Positions 1 to 8,807 of a DNA stretch of 64,000 nucleotides are shown piece by piece. The first letter of the stretch is position 1, and every line of letters begins with the position of its first letter. The notes beneath the pieces are model-generated. The model searched no databases. It had not been told where the DNA came from and worked only from the letters and a program-made list of their open reading frames with translations. The stretch lies in contig NZ_JAPDIA010000009.1 of assembly GCF_029525575.1 (NCBI RefSeq), positions 1,116,001 to 1,180,000 on the forward strand, in the 5' to 3' direction. This stretch comes from Cohnella rhizosphaerae (GTDB lineage: Bacteria; Bacillota; Bacilli; Paenibacillales; Paenibacillaceae). Position numbers and translations under genes: made by a program.

Positions 1-1017
1 CGGCGTTGCGCTCGCGGGATTTCAAGAAGACTGCGGTTGGAGGTCATGCGCCGGAAGCCGGCGCAAAGCGCTTCGCGGGGCCGCAAGGTGGCGGAAGAGA
101 CAGCGGAAGTCGAAGAGACAGCGGAAGTCGAAGAGACAGCGGAAGTCGAAGAGACAGCGGAAGTCGAAGAGACAGCGGAAGTCGAAGAGACAGCGGAAGC
201 CGAAGCGGAAGCGACTCGGACAAGCCGTTTGCTTTGGCCAAGGCAATCGAGCTCCCGGCGCTCCGATATTTTTATCCGAACCGGGACAAGCCGGCGCTGG
301 AGATCGGGGGAGCGACAAATACGCAGGGGAGAAAAAATCGCCATTCTGGGCGGCAACGGCTCGGGCAAGTCCACTTTGCTCAAGATCGTGCTCGGCCTGT
401 ACGTGCCCGACGGCGATCCGGTTCGCTATGACGGCGTGCCCATAGGGGAGATGGACAGAAACCGCATGTTCGAACGTGTTCAGGTGCTTTTCCAGGATTT
501 CGTCCGCTATCAAGGCACGGTACGCGAGAACATGGCCGCCGGGCATGCCGATGCGCTGCAGGACGACGCAAGGCTGCGCAGCGCGCTGACGGCCGCAGGG
601 CTGGGCGACCTGGCGCAAGGACGCGGACCGGATACGCCGCTCGGCCAGATGGACGCAAGCGCGATTTATTTGTCGGGCGGGCAGTGGCAGAAGCTCGCCT
701 TGTCGAGGCTGTTCCTGCATCCCGACGCCGATCTGGTCGTGCTGGACGAGCCTACGTCGGCGCTGGATCCGCTTAGCGAGTCCGCCGCGATGGACGGGAT
801 CTGGCGGCTGTTCGCGGACAAGACCGTGCTGCTCGTAACGCACCGCGTCGCGTTGGCCAGACGGGCGGACCGGATCTGGGTCATGGACGCGGGACGACTC
901 GTCGAGGAAGGCAACCACGAAGCGCTGCTGGCGCTCGGCGGGCGGTACGCCCGCGTTTGGTCCGAGCAGGAGGCGCTGCACGACCGACTAACGACTTTAA
1001 GGAGCGGATCGCGATGA
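1..1017 (+). CDS. ABC transporter ATP-binding domain, C-terminal part (5' end outside window)
   Basis: This is the nucleotide-binding domain of an ABC transporter, truncated by the window start, so any membrane domain lies upstream. Walker A (GGNGSGKST), the signature LSGGQWQK, Walker B (LVVLDEP) and the H-loop (VTHR) are all visible. Before the ATPase lies a linker made of an 18-bp tandem repeat. The reading frame shifts at the G5 run at 306-310: upstream of it the ATPase start (ALRYFYPNRDKPALEIG) reads in another frame, and removing one G joins the two parts. Its stop overlaps the next start (ATGA), so it is probably co-transcribed with the thioredoxin-like gene and the Cys-rich peptide. 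Export of that peptide is a reasonable inference but is not shown. Confidence 0.85.
   Translation, partial: RRCARGISRRLRLEVMRRKPAQSASRGRKVAEETAEVEETAEVEETAEVEETAEVEETAEVEETAEAEAEATRTSRLLWPRQSSSRRSDIFIRTGTSRRWRSGERQIRRGEKIAILGGNGSGKSTLLKIVLGLYVPDGDPVRYDGVPIGEMDRNRMFERVQVLFQDFVRYQGTVRENMAAGHADALQDDARLRSALTAAGLGDLAQGRGPDTPLGQMDASAIYLSGGQWQKLALSRLFLHPDADLVVLDEPTSALDPLSESAAMDGIWRLFADKTVLLVTHRVALARRADRIWVMDAGRLVEEGNHEALLALGGRYARVWSEQEALHDRLTTLRSGSR
91..210 (+). repeat. 18-bp tandem repeat coding for an ABC-transporter linker
   Basis: About six near-perfect copies of an 18-bp unit (agcggaagtcgaagagac). Because 18 is a multiple of three, the repeat stays open in every frame. In the frame that leads into the ATPase it encodes a six-residue RDSGSR-type unit, a flexible, charged linker between transporter domains. 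Confidence 0.85.
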
Positions 1018-1490
1018 GCTTGAGATTGAATTCCGGCGAGAGAACGCCGATCGTCCCGCGGCAAGGCGCGGCGATTCCGGATCTCGCGAGGGCAGGCGCG
1101 CCGGGACCGAACGGTGAGCCGCGGCTCCTCCTGTTCGCCTCGCTTCACTGCGCAGACTGCATCGAGCTGTTTCCGCAACTGGCGCAAGCGAACGCTGCCC
1201 TTCCCGAATATCGCTTGCTGCTGTTCGTTGCGGGAGACCCGCGCGACGTTCGCGGGATGTCGGACTACTTTAAATGGACGTTCCCCGTTTTCCCCGTGAA
1301 CGCGGGAGACATGCACGGTGCGTTAGGCGTGCGGACTTACCCGCTGGCCATCATCGAGATCGGCGACGGCAAGGTGGCTCGCGCCGCCGCCGTTCACGAC
1401 GACGGCGAAATCAGGCGGCTGGCCGACGGTCTGCTGCTGAAAGGAGGTGATGAACATGGCTTGCACATGCCCGACGAACTACATCCTTGA
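1014..1490 (+). CDS. Thioredoxin-fold (MauD/TlpA-like) protein
   Basis: 158 residues. The start ATG overlaps the upstream stop and has AAGGAG at 999-1004. A CxxC active site (HCADC) sits near residues 45-50 after a hydrophobic strand (LLLFAS). A TYP motif near residue 110 fits the cis-proline of thioredoxin folds. No signal peptide is obvious. It is immediately followed by a peptide gene with eight cysteines and then a MauE/DoxX-like membrane protein. In the methylamine dehydrogenase system MauD (thioredoxin-like) and MauE are needed for disulfide formation in the cysteine-rich light chain, so a dedicated thiol-disulfide role for the neighbouring peptide is the natural inference. A bacteriocin-type thiol oxidoreductase is an alternative description of the same idea. 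Confidence 0.75.
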   Translation: MSLRLNSGERTPIVPRQGAAIPDLARAGAPGPNGEPRLLLFASLHCADCIELFPQLAQANAALPEYRLLLFVAGDPRDVRGMSDYFKWTFPVFPVNAGDMHGALGVRTYPLAIIEIGDGKVARAAAVHDDGEIRRLADGLLLKGGDEHGLHMPDELHP

Positions 1491-1659
1491 CGGCGAAATT
1501 CCGCAGTACACGTACTGCGTGGCTAAAACGTGCTCCGCGAACGGAACGACGTACCCGAAGGAATACTGGATCAACAAGACGATCCAATGCACCAACACGA
1601 TCGTGCCGTACAATGTATCGTACGTGAACTGCGATCAGCAAGGCGGCTGCTGCGTTTAA
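1456..1659 (+). CDS. Small cysteine-rich peptide (67 aa, 8 Cys), possible disulfide-bonded exported peptide
   Basis: 67 residues with eight cysteines, beginning MACTCPTNYILDG and ending QQGGCCV. The ribosome site aaaggagg at 1440-1447 is the strongest in this region and favours ATG 1456 (8-nt spacing) over ATG 1450 or GTG 1447. There is no signal peptide, no recognisable double-glycine leader and no Lys-rich core. It is rich in Tyr, Asn and Thr. It lies between a thioredoxin-like gene and a MauE/DoxX-like gene, behind an ABC transporter ATPase. I do not recognise the family. The context suggests a peptide whose cysteines are paired by the flanking redox proteins, or modified, and then exported. 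Confidence 0.7.
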   Translation: MACTCPTNYILDGEIPQYTYCVAKTCSANGTTYPKEYWINKTIQCTNTIVPYNVSYVNCDQQGGCCV

Positions 1660-1746
1660 CGGCGCGCCGGCAGACGGGAGCCGGGCGATCAGCCCGGCTT
1701 CTTGTCTTTTGCCAGCACATCTTTGCCGAGAGGAGCATTCAACGCG

Positions 1747-2304
1747 ATGAACTGGGAATACGAGGCCGCTTGGCTGTGCGACTGCGCGCTCGCCGTCGTT
1801 TTTGCCGCTTCGGCGTGGGGCAAGGCGCAAACGATGACGGATATGCGCATGGAAATCAAAGCCTACGGGCTGATGCCGGCGAACCTTGTGCCTGCGGCAG
1901 CGTGGGCGGCGCTGGCTTTGGAGTGGGTCCTAGCGGCCGCTTTTGCGAAAGGCGGCACGCTGGAGGGCGTCAAAGAGCCGGCGGCAATCATCGTACTGCT
2001 GGGGCTGACAGGATTAAGCCGGCGCCGCCATCTGGCCGCAAATAAAAAAAACGAAATGGCAGGCGCGGCCGAATGCGGTTGCTTCGGCGCGAATCATCCG
2101 CTAAGCCGGCGCCCGATGCTGCGCAACGTATTATTCGTCGCGGTCGCGGCCGCCGCTTGGATCGCGGAGCGGCCCGCTCCTTCAGGGGCGGGCTTGGCGG
2201 CGTTCGCGCTGGTCGTCGCGTCGACGGTTTGGCTGCTGGAGACGTTCAAGCTTCAAAATGAAACAGGGGAATGGAGGGCTGGAGATGAACGTGCTCCCGG
2301 ATAA
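1747..2304 (+). CDS. MauE/DoxX-like redox-associated membrane protein
   Basis: 185 residues with four or five hydrophobic segments. The ECGCFG motif at about residues 115-120, after a basic loop, is typical of MauE/DoxX-related proteins. ATG 1747 is preceded by gagaggag at a suitable distance. An N-terminal CDC lies in the first membrane segment. These proteins are thought to pass electrons between membrane carriers and thioredoxin-like partners during disulfide formation. It is separated by about 90 bp from the Cys-rich peptide and overlaps the next gene by 20 bp, which supports one operon. Confidence 0.7.
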   Translation: MNWEYEAAWLCDCALAVVFAASAWGKAQTMTDMRMEIKAYGLMPANLVPAAAWAALALEWVLAAAFAKGGTLEGVKEPAAIIVLLGLTGLSRRRHLAANKKNEMAGAAECGCFGANHPLSRRPMLRNVLFVAVAAAAWIAERPAPSGAGLAAFALVVASTVWLLETFKLQNETGEWRAGDERAPG

Positions 2305-2779
2305 GGCGATCGCGGCGCTGGCCGGCTTGATTGCCGTCGGGACATGGCTAACGTACCGCCGGTCCGCAAAAAAGCGGCATCGCATGCTGCGCGAGCTATT
2401 CGCGCGGGCGGCCGCCGATGCCGGCTTCGAGCCGGAAGCCGTGCTCGTCGTGCAGCCGCAGCGGGGCGAGGAGTCGCAGTTTGCCGCCCGAGTCCGGGAG
2501 GCGCCGCGGAGCTGGCATATCGTCTTGGCCGGCCCGGCCTGGCTGGCGGCGTTGAAAAGCGCGGCTTGGCGCAGACCGGTAAGCGGAATGGACGTGTTGC
2601 CGTTCGGTAAGGGGGCGCTGAAGGAGGGCACTTACCTCGTGATTCGAAAACGACGGCGCTTTGAGCTTGTCCATGAGCTGCTGCCTTATATGGAGAGGCT
2701 GGGTACGGCCTGGCCGAAGGTCGGGGTCTCATCCCCTTCCGCAGCCGCTGATGCCGCTTCGGACCGCCTGCTACAATGA
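2285..2779 (+). CDS. Hypothetical membrane-anchored protein
   Basis: 164 residues. ATG 2285 follows ggagggctggag and overlaps the preceding gene. One N-terminal hydrophobic helix (about residues 8-24) is followed by basic residues (YRRSAKKRHR) and a soluble domain of about 130 residues of mixed alpha/beta character. I do not recognise the family. Its place in the Cys-rich peptide operon suggests an accessory role, such as immunity or assembly, but nothing in the sequence proves that. Confidence 0.6.
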   Translation: MNVLPDKAIAALAGLIAVGTWLTYRRSAKKRHRMLRELFARAAADAGFEPEAVLVVQPQRGEESQFAARVREAPRSWHIVLAGPAWLAALKSAAWRRPVSGMDVLPFGKGALKEGTYLVIRKRRRFELVHELLPYMERLGTAWPKVGVSSPSAAADAASDRLLQ

Positions 2780-2812
2780 AGCAAACGGTTCGGAAAGCGA
2801 GGTTGTATTCCT

Positions 2813-3614
2813 ATGAAATCCATTCCGCGCGCAAGCGCTTATGCAGCCTGGAAGCTGCAGCTCGGTCTGCTGCCGCTCGGCGTGACCGCTTTTGTCGTGA
2901 CGCTGACCGGCGTGGCGCTCGGTCTGAGCCTGGCGATCGTCGGCGTCGGCATCCCGATACTGGCGGGCACGCTCGCCTGGAGCGCCGCTCGCATGAAGCG
3001 CGAGCAACGACGCTGGTCGGCGTGGCAGGAAGGCGGCCGAACGCAGGACGAGCCTTCGGGCGCCGCGCACGTGCCGGAGAGCGAATCGCCGGGCGCGGTC
3101 CGCTCCTCCTGGAAAATTTGGTTCCGGTCGCTGGGCAATCCGCTCGGTTATCGCGCGGCCGCGCACCAACTGCTCGGTTTCCCGCTCCGCATCGCGCTAT
3201 TCGTCATCTCGCTGACGGTGCCTTTGTCCGTCTTCGCGGTTATGCTGGCGCCAGCCGCCTACAAAGTGAGCGACTACTTGTACGGCTTCGTTATGTACGA
3301 CGACGCGACGATGCGGATGCTGCTTCCGCCGCTGTCGCCGTTCGAACGATCGCTCGTCGTCTCCGGGATCGGCGTCGTCCTGATGCTGTTCGTCCCGGCG
3401 CTGCTTCGGGCTTGCGGCCGCGTCTACGCCGCTTGGCTCAGTTTCTTCGCAGGCCCGTCCGAGATTGCGCCGCCCCCGGCCGCGAGCCTGCCGGTTCATG
3501 CGCCAGCCGTGCCCGTCGCCGAAGCATCGGGGGGATTGGCTGGCCCGCGCGGAAGCGGCGATCAGCAGGTACGACGAAGATGCGCGGCATGCCCAGACGC
3601 CGCAGGCCCATTGA
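2813..3614 (+). CDS. Multi-pass membrane protein, putative sensor-like
   Basis: After correction about 266 residues, with at least four long hydrophobic segments in two pairs (residues about 15-60 and 115-205) and a polar loop between them. The pattern resembles 'putative sensor' membrane domains found near two-component systems, though no kinase is present. The uncorrected frame runs through the downstream terminator. Removing one G from the G6 run at 3529-3534 gives a tail DWLARAEAAISRYDEDARHA and a stop at 3612-3614, just before the terminator, so this is very probably the true end. Confidence 0.6.
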
Positions 3615-3636
3615 CGCGCAGCGTAAAAAAAGAAAA

Positions 3637-3689
3637 AAAGGAGAGCAGCTCCGCCGGGAATGCCGGATTCGGAGCTGCTCTCCTTTTTT
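3637..3689 (+). terminator. Rho-independent terminator of the 1-3.6 kb operon
   Basis: A 17-bp perfect stem (aaaggagagcagctccg with its complement) and a 12-nt loop, followed by a T run. It ends the operon of the Cys-rich peptide. Confidence 0.9.
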
Positions 3690-3704
3690 GATGCGACGAT
3701 GAAC

Positions 3705-4022
3705 CTACATCCACTTTTCTCCCCAGCTCTGGATGGACTCGATGACGTCCTCCAGATCCCGGCCTTTGTCCGTCAGTTCATATTCGATGCGCACCGGCAT
3801 CTCCGGATATACGGTACGCTTGACGAGTCCGCTCGATTCAAGCTCTTTCATGCGATCCGTGAGCATCTTGTCGCTCATGTCCGGAATTTGCTCCTTCATG
3901 TCCTTGAAGCGCTTGGGACCGCCCATCAACACGCGAACGATCAGTCCCGTCCATTTCTTGCCGAGCAGTTCGGCGGCATGCTCGTATTTAGGGCACATTC
4001 TGGAGTAGTCCATGCGGCTCAC
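3705..4022 (-). CDS. HxlR-family winged-helix transcriptional regulator
   Basis: 105 residues. It has the HxlR layout: a conserved Cys-Pro near the N-terminus (MCPKYEHA), GKKWTGLIVRVL, the helix KRFKDMKEQIPDMSDKMLT and a wing (YPEMPVRIEYELTDKG). The family includes redox- or aldehyde-responsive regulators that use the N-terminal Cys. The AT-rich upstream region carries GTTC and GAAC half-sites about 16 nt apart, a plausible autoregulatory operator. The convergent operon ends in a terminator beside it. The divergent or downstream target is unknown, though the EamA transporter beyond it on the same strand is a candidate. Confidence 0.9.
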   Translation of the reverse strand: MSRMDYSRMCPKYEHAAELLGKKWTGLIVRVLMGGPKRFKDMKEQIPDMSDKMLTDRMKELESSGLVKRTVYPEMPVRIEYELTDKGRDLEDVIESIQSWGEKWM

Positions 4023-4134
4023 CCCTTTCGTCCCTTTATTTTAACATAATGTTCTCTAAATGAATAGAAGGAACAATATATTTGTATATTACTAAATAAA
4101 AGTTAGTTGTGGGATTTGACACGATCAGCCGCGA

Positions 4135-5062
4135 TTAAATGCGGATCAATACAAGGCCTCCTAACAAACAAATCAAGGCCGCAATCTGAGGGACAGACAG
4201 CCGTTCGCGATAAACGGCGAGCGAGAGAATCACGACCACGAGGCTGTTGGCCGCAAATATGGGCGCGACGAGGTGCGCCGGACCGCGGGCCAGCGCGACG
4301 GCATAAAGCTGCAGTCCGCCGTAGGAAAACGCGCCGGCGGCCAGCCCCCCATCGGAAGCCGGTGACGGCGGCGCGGGAGCTTGCGTGAACGGCGGTGCCC
4401 GTTCGCGAACCGGGAGCGTGGCGTTCGTTTCCTTCTGTGAGCCGTGCGACCGCCAAAAAGCATACCAAGGAAAGCAAATAGCCGGCCCAGAGCACGCTGG
4501 CGCTATCCAGCCCGATGCGGTCCGTCACCTTCAAGCCGCCGTTGCGCAGCACGAACAGGCCCATCGCGGCCAGCGCGAGCGGGTACCAGCTGCGTCCGAT
4601 TGATATCGGTTTAGAGGCAGCGGCCTCGCTGCCTGCAGATCCGCGCGGCCGCCGCAGCGATAATAGCGCGATGCCCGTCAGCAGCCACAGGGCGCCGAGG
4701 AGGCCGGTCGCGTGCGGCGTCTCGTCGAACAAGAGAATGCCCGCGGCCATCACGATCACGATATTCGCGTTCGTGAGCGGAGAGACGAGGCTGGCGGGCC
4801 CGCGCGCGATCGCTCGCATGAACAGCAGGTTGCCCCAGGCTGAGCCGAGGCCGATGACCGCGCCGGCGGACCAAACGCGCCAATCGAGCGGCTGCCAGGT
4901 GCGCGTCAGCAGCGCTTGAATCCAGAATCCGGCGGTGCCTGAGGCATACAGACCGATTAATAGCGAAGACAGCGCGCCGCCGCGCATCTGGCTCGCCTTC
5001 ATGAAGAAGCCGGCCAGACCGAAGGCGAGCGCGCTGAGAACGGCGACGGCAAACCAATGCAA
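4135..5062 (-). CDS. EamA/DMT-superfamily transporter
   Basis: About 308 residues after correction, with ten predicted membrane segments in two EamA halves. The first half is clear (LNLLFMRAIARGPASLVSP-like segment near residue 80-95). The second half reads in frame only if one base is removed from the C6 run at 4345-4350, which gives WGLAAGAFSYGGLQLYA and a normal C-terminus ending GGLVLIRI. A TTG start is preceded by AGGAGGG at good spacing. Members export or import small metabolites such as amino acids. The substrate cannot be told from the sequence. Confidence 0.8.
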
Positions 5063-5199
5063 GCGACCTGATCCCTCCTGCGGTTAGCGCGATTCGATAA
5101 AGATCTCGTCTTTGTAACACAATTGCAACATTGTTGTTACCGGCATGTCTTGGACGTCGGTTACAATAACGACCAAGACCCCCTTTTTCATATCTTTGA

Positions 5200-5232
5200 A
5201 GGCCCGCCAGCGGTGGCGGGCCTCTTTTTTTT
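5200..5232 (+). terminator. Strong plus-strand terminator with no recognised gene upstream
   Basis: A perfect GC-rich 10-bp stem (ggcccgccag with loop and complement) followed by T9. It points along the plus strand, but both flanking genes are on the minus strand. It therefore implies a short plus-strand transcript within about 5063-5232, or read-through control. I see no convincing ORF in that transcript. Confidence 0.75.
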
Positions 5233-5271
5233 GTCCTTGCCGCGCAAAGGCGGCCACAGGACGGGCACTTA

Positions 5272-6087
5272 TTACAGCGGTACGACGACCTTTTGCTTCT
5301 GCCGGAAATAAACCCAGCGCTTAAAGCCGATCTCCTTCAGCCGGCTGCGCACTTGCGCCCAATCGTCGCCGACCCGCTCCGGAATATGGGCGTCCGAGCC
5401 GAACGTCACGTCCGCGCCGAAGTGCAGCGCCCGCTCGAGAATGGCGTCCGACGGGTACCAGCCGCCGACGTCCTTGGTGCTGCCGCTCGTGTTGATTTCC
5501 AGGGCGATATCGTTCGCCGCGACCGCCCTCAGCGCTTCGTCGATATCGTCCTCGGCGCCGCGTATGTCGGAGAATGCGGGGTAGTAGGCCTTCATCGCGT
5601 CGATATGGCCGAGCACCTGAAACATCCCGGCGTTCGCCGACTCGGCGATGAGCTTGTAGTACAGCTTTTTCTCGGCCATGTATTCCGATTCGTCGAGCTG
5701 CTTCCACCGGTTGCGGTTAAAGATGCTGACGCCGCGGGTCTGATGGACCGAGCCGATCAGATAATCGAACGGATAAGGCGCGTAAGCCGCCCTGTAGATC
5801 TCGACGCTTTCCGGAAAGTAGTCGGATTCGACGCCGAGCAGCACCTCGATCCGGTCCTCGTATTTCTCCTTCAGGCGCAGCACCTCGGCGACGTAGTTCG
5901 GAAATTCGCTTTTCGCCATCGCGATGCCGGGTTGATAACGGTCTTCTTCCCTGGCGAAGTAAGGGGAATGATCCGATATTCCGATCGCCGTCATGCCCGC
6001 CCGGATCGCGGCTTCGATATAGTCCTCGATGACGCCGGAAGCATGTCCGCAGCGCTCGTGATGCGTGTGCAAATCGAATTTTTCCAT
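5272..6087 (-). CDS. PHP-domain histidinol-phosphatase (HisJ/HisK-like)
   Basis: 271 residues, normal for the family. The metal-binding PHP motifs are all present in order: DLHTHHERCGHA at residues 5-16, GISDHSP, GVESDY, IGSVH, LGHIDAM, EINTSG and FGSDAH. This form hydrolyses L-histidinol phosphate to histidinol in histidine synthesis, using a trinuclear metal site. ATG 6087 is preceded by ggaggcgg. No other his genes are in the window, so the gene is isolated, as is usual in Bacillales. Another phosphoesterase activity of the PHP family is possible. Confidence 0.85.
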   Translation of the reverse strand: MEKFDLHTHHERCGHASGVIEDYIEAAIRAGMTAIGISDHSPYFAREEDRYQPGIAMAKSEFPNYVAEVLRLKEKYEDRIEVLLGVESDYFPESVEIYRAAYAPYPFDYLIGSVHQTRGVSIFNRNRWKQLDESEYMAEKKLYYKLIAESANAGMFQVLGHIDAMKAYYPAFSDIRGAEDDIDEALRAVAANDIALEINTSGSTKDVGGWYPSDAILERALHFGADVTFGSDAHIPERVGDDWAQVRSRLKEIGFKRWVYFRQKQKVVVPL

Positions 6088-6130
6088 AGGATTCCGCCTC
6101 CTCGAGATCGACCTACCTTTATATTTATCC

Positions 6131-7042
6131 TTATTCGCTGCCGGTGAATTGGTCTTCCGGCATGCCCTTCAGGTCGTTCAGAAACTGCTTCATCGCGTGA
6201 CTGACATATCGCCCGGACTTGGTGATGACGCCGACGGGATGGCTGACCTCGAGCTCTTCGACCGCGATCATCTTCAGGGAGCCTCGTCTCAGCTCGGTTG
6301 CGATCGACAGTTTGGACACGATCGCAGCGCCGAGATTGAGCTCCACCATCCGCTTGACTTCCTCGCTGCTGCTGAGCACCATGACGGGATTCGGCTCGAT
6401 GTGATGCTCTCTGAAGATGCGGTCGACGAACCTGCGGCCGAGCGTATCGGGAGACAGCAGAATCATGGGGACGTCTCTCAGCATGCCCACGGTGACGCGA
6501 TTGCGGGCTGCGAGCGGGTGGCCCGGGGCAACGACGAGCTCGAAGGTATCGTAGTAGAGCACCGATGTTTCCACTTGCGCGCTACGCTCCGCCAGGTAGC
6601 CGATGCCGATGTCGACGAACCCGTTTTCCACGCTGGTCAGCACCTGGGAGGAAGGCATCGTGTGGATCGTCGTCTTAATGAGCGGATACTGGTTCTGAAA
6701 ATAAGAAAGAACCCGCGGAAGAATCTGCATCGCGATGGAGGTCGTCGTGCCGAGCACGATATGTCCTTGGGGATTCTGATCCAGATCGGACAGCTTCTGC
6801 TTGAGCTCTTCGACGATCGATAAGATACGCTGGGCATGCGCCAAAAATACTTGGCCGCGGTCGGTAAGCGTCACGGGATGATTGCGATCCACCAGAATCG
6901 TCTTGAACTCGTCCTCAAGACTCTTGATCTGCGCGGAAACGGCGGGCTGCGTCAGGTTCAACGCTTCGCCGGCCTTGCGGAAGCTGAGCGTCTTCGAGAT
7001 CGTCAGAAGCGTCTCCAATTGGTTGATATTCAAGGCTGTCAC
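6131..7042 (-). CDS. LysR-family transcriptional regulator
   Basis: 303 residues from GTG 7042. A TTG nine bases downstream (7033) sits better behind the aggatgggg ribosome site and may be the real start. The N-terminal helix-turn-helix is classical (SFRKAGEALNLTQPAVSAQI), followed by the linker helix and the periplasmic-binding-like effector domain (residues about 90-295). The CysB/CbbR-like effector fold gives no ligand away. The next gene on the minus strand is the PHP phosphatase, only about 40 bp downstream. The divergent DHA2 transporter has its own PadR regulator, so the LysR target is uncertain. Confidence 0.9.
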   Translation of the reverse strand: MTALNINQLETLLTISKTLSFRKAGEALNLTQPAVSAQIKSLEDEFKTILVDRNHPVTLTDRGQVFLAHAQRILSIVEELKQKLSDLDQNPQGHIVLGTTTSIAMQILPRVLSYFQNQYPLIKTTIHTMPSSQVLTSVENGFVDIGIGYLAERSAQVETSVLYYDTFELVVAPGHPLAARNRVTVGMLRDVPMILLSPDTLGRRFVDRIFREHHIEPNPVMVLSSSEEVKRMVELNLGAAIVSKLSIATELRRGSLKMIAVEELEVSHPVGVITKSGRYVSHAMKQFLNDLKGMPEDQFTGSE

Positions 7043-7160
7043 CCCATCCTATTTGAATAATTTATCGACAGGAGTGCGCGAATAAGAAGTTTTTGTAACC
7101 TCCATTTATTATAGAAGGAATCCGGCGGGTAAGCAAAGGAAATGAAGCAAAGAATAAGCC

Positions 7161-7188
7161 TTGCAACTTACTCAAATTTGAGTATAAT
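7161..7188 (+). promoter_or_regulatory. Sigma-A promoter with a nested 16-bp palindrome, upstream of the efflux-padR operon
   Basis: The -35 TTGCAA (7161-7166) and a perfect -10 TATAAT (7183-7188) are separated by 16 bp. Between and overlapping them lies the perfect palindrome tactcaaatttgagta (7169-7184). This is the expected position for a repressor operator. The co-transcribed PadR-family regulator is the obvious candidate to bind it. Confidence 0.75.
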
Positions 7189-7238
7189 CGATTTTGAACT
7201 TCAATTTGCGAAATGAAGAAAGAGGGAGCTATCCTGCC

Positions 7239-8803
7239 ATGGATGCGAAAAAAAGCAATGTGAAACTCGCGATCGCCGGCCTTCTGCTCGGTCTGTTCAT
7301 GGCCGCGCTCGACCAGACGATCGTATCGACCGCGATGAAGACGATCATCCAGCGTCTGGGCGGTCTGGACAAGTTCATCTGGGTGTACTCCGCCTACATG
7401 ATCGCCATGGTCGTGGCTACGCCGATCTTCGGCAAGCTGTCCGACATGTTCGGACGCAAGCGGTTTTTCCTGCTAGGCGTTACGCTGTTCCTGCTGGGCT
7501 CGATCCTGTGCGGCACCGCCCAGAACATGGACCAGCTCATTATTTACCGGGCGATCCAGGGGATCGGCGGCGGCGCGCTCATGCCGATCGTGTTCACGAT
7601 TATATTCGACTTGTTCCCGGCGGAGAAGCGGGGCAAGATGATGGGCCTGTTCGGCGCCGTGTTCGGCATGTCGAGTGTATTCGGGCCGATCCTCGGGGCC
7701 GTCATCACCGACAATATCAGCTGGCGCTGGATTTTTTTACATCAACGTGCCGATCGGAATTTTGTCGTTTTACTTTATTCTCCGCGCGTACCATGAATCC
7801 GCGGCGCGGCGCAAGCAGGTCATCGACTGGCTCGGCGCGATCCTGCTGACCGCCGGCGTCCTGTCCCTCATGTTCGCGCTTGAACTTGGCGGCTCCGACG
7901 GCTGGGCTTGGGACTCGTTCAAGACGATCGGCCTGTTCGTCGCCTCCGGCGCGCTGCTCGCATCGTTCCTGCTCGCCGAGCGCTTCGCCAAGGATCCGAT
8001 CATCGCGCTGGGCCTGTTCAAGAAGTCGCTGTTCACGAGCAGCATGATGATCAGCTTCCTTTACGGGGGCGTCATGATCGCATGCGCGACTTACATCCCG
8101 CTGTTCATCCAGGGCGTCTTCCACAAGACCGCCACGCAGACGAGCCTCGTGCTGACGCCGATGATGCTCGCAGTCGTCGTCAGCAGCCAGATCGGGGGGC
8201 CTGGTCGCCGGCAAGTTCCGCTTCCGGACGACGATGGTCGTCTCCTCGATCGTGCTGACGATCGGCGCGGCGCTGCTCGGCTTCGCGATGGACTTGACGA
8301 CGGGCCGCGGCATCATCACGCTGTATATGATCGTCGTAGGTCTCGGCATCGGCGTGTCGTTCTCCTTGCTGAACATTTCGACGCTCGGCTCCGTTCCGCC
8401 GCAGTACAAGGGCTCCGCATCCTCGCTGATCACCTTTTTCCGGACGATCGGCTCGGCGCTCGGCATCACCGTGTTCGGCGCGATCCAGAAGCACGCCTTC
8501 CAATCCGACGTGCTGGCAATGCCGGGCTCGAGCCCCGAGCTGGCGGCACAGATCAAGAGCGGTCAGGCGCTGCTCGATCCGCAGATTCAGGCTGCCATGA
8601 AGATCCCGCAGGAAGTGCTGCAGAAGCTGCTGGCCGAGCTTGGCGATTCGATCATCACGACCTTCCAATGGGCGGCTCTGCTGCCGGTGCTGGCGTTCGT
8701 GTTCGCCTTGCTGATGGGCAAGGCCCGCATGGCGCCTTCCAACGCGGGCAAGCCGGGCGCTTCGAATGCGGGCAACCCGGAGGGCGCGCCGGAGCGAGGC
8801 TGA
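7239..8803 (+). CDS. DHA2-family (EmrB/QacA-type) multidrug efflux MFS transporter
   Basis: About 520 residues after correction, 14 membrane segments, normal for DHA2. Motif A (GKLSDMFGRKR) and the antiporter motif C region (GAVFGMSSVFGPILG) are clear, and LDQTIVSTA in helix 1 is the DHA family mark. Two single-base overcalls interrupt it: the T7 run at 7732-7738 (true sequence WRWIFYINVPIG) and the G6 run at 8194-8199 (SSQIGGLVAGKFRFRT). ATG 7239 has gagggag upstream. It is followed 4 bp later by a PadR regulator, so the pump is probably a drug-inducible exporter controlled by that protein. Confidence 0.9.
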
Positions 8804-8807
8804 CGCC

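Noticed and set aside
91..210. 18-bp and 13-bp tandem arrays as CRISPR
   Set aside because: No spacers between units; the units are too short.
7239..8803. The homopolymer frameshifts as programmed recoding or as true pseudogenes
   Set aside because: They occur in unrelated genes at all run types, without slippery-site context, and nearly all have the same sign, which fits a sequence artefact better.
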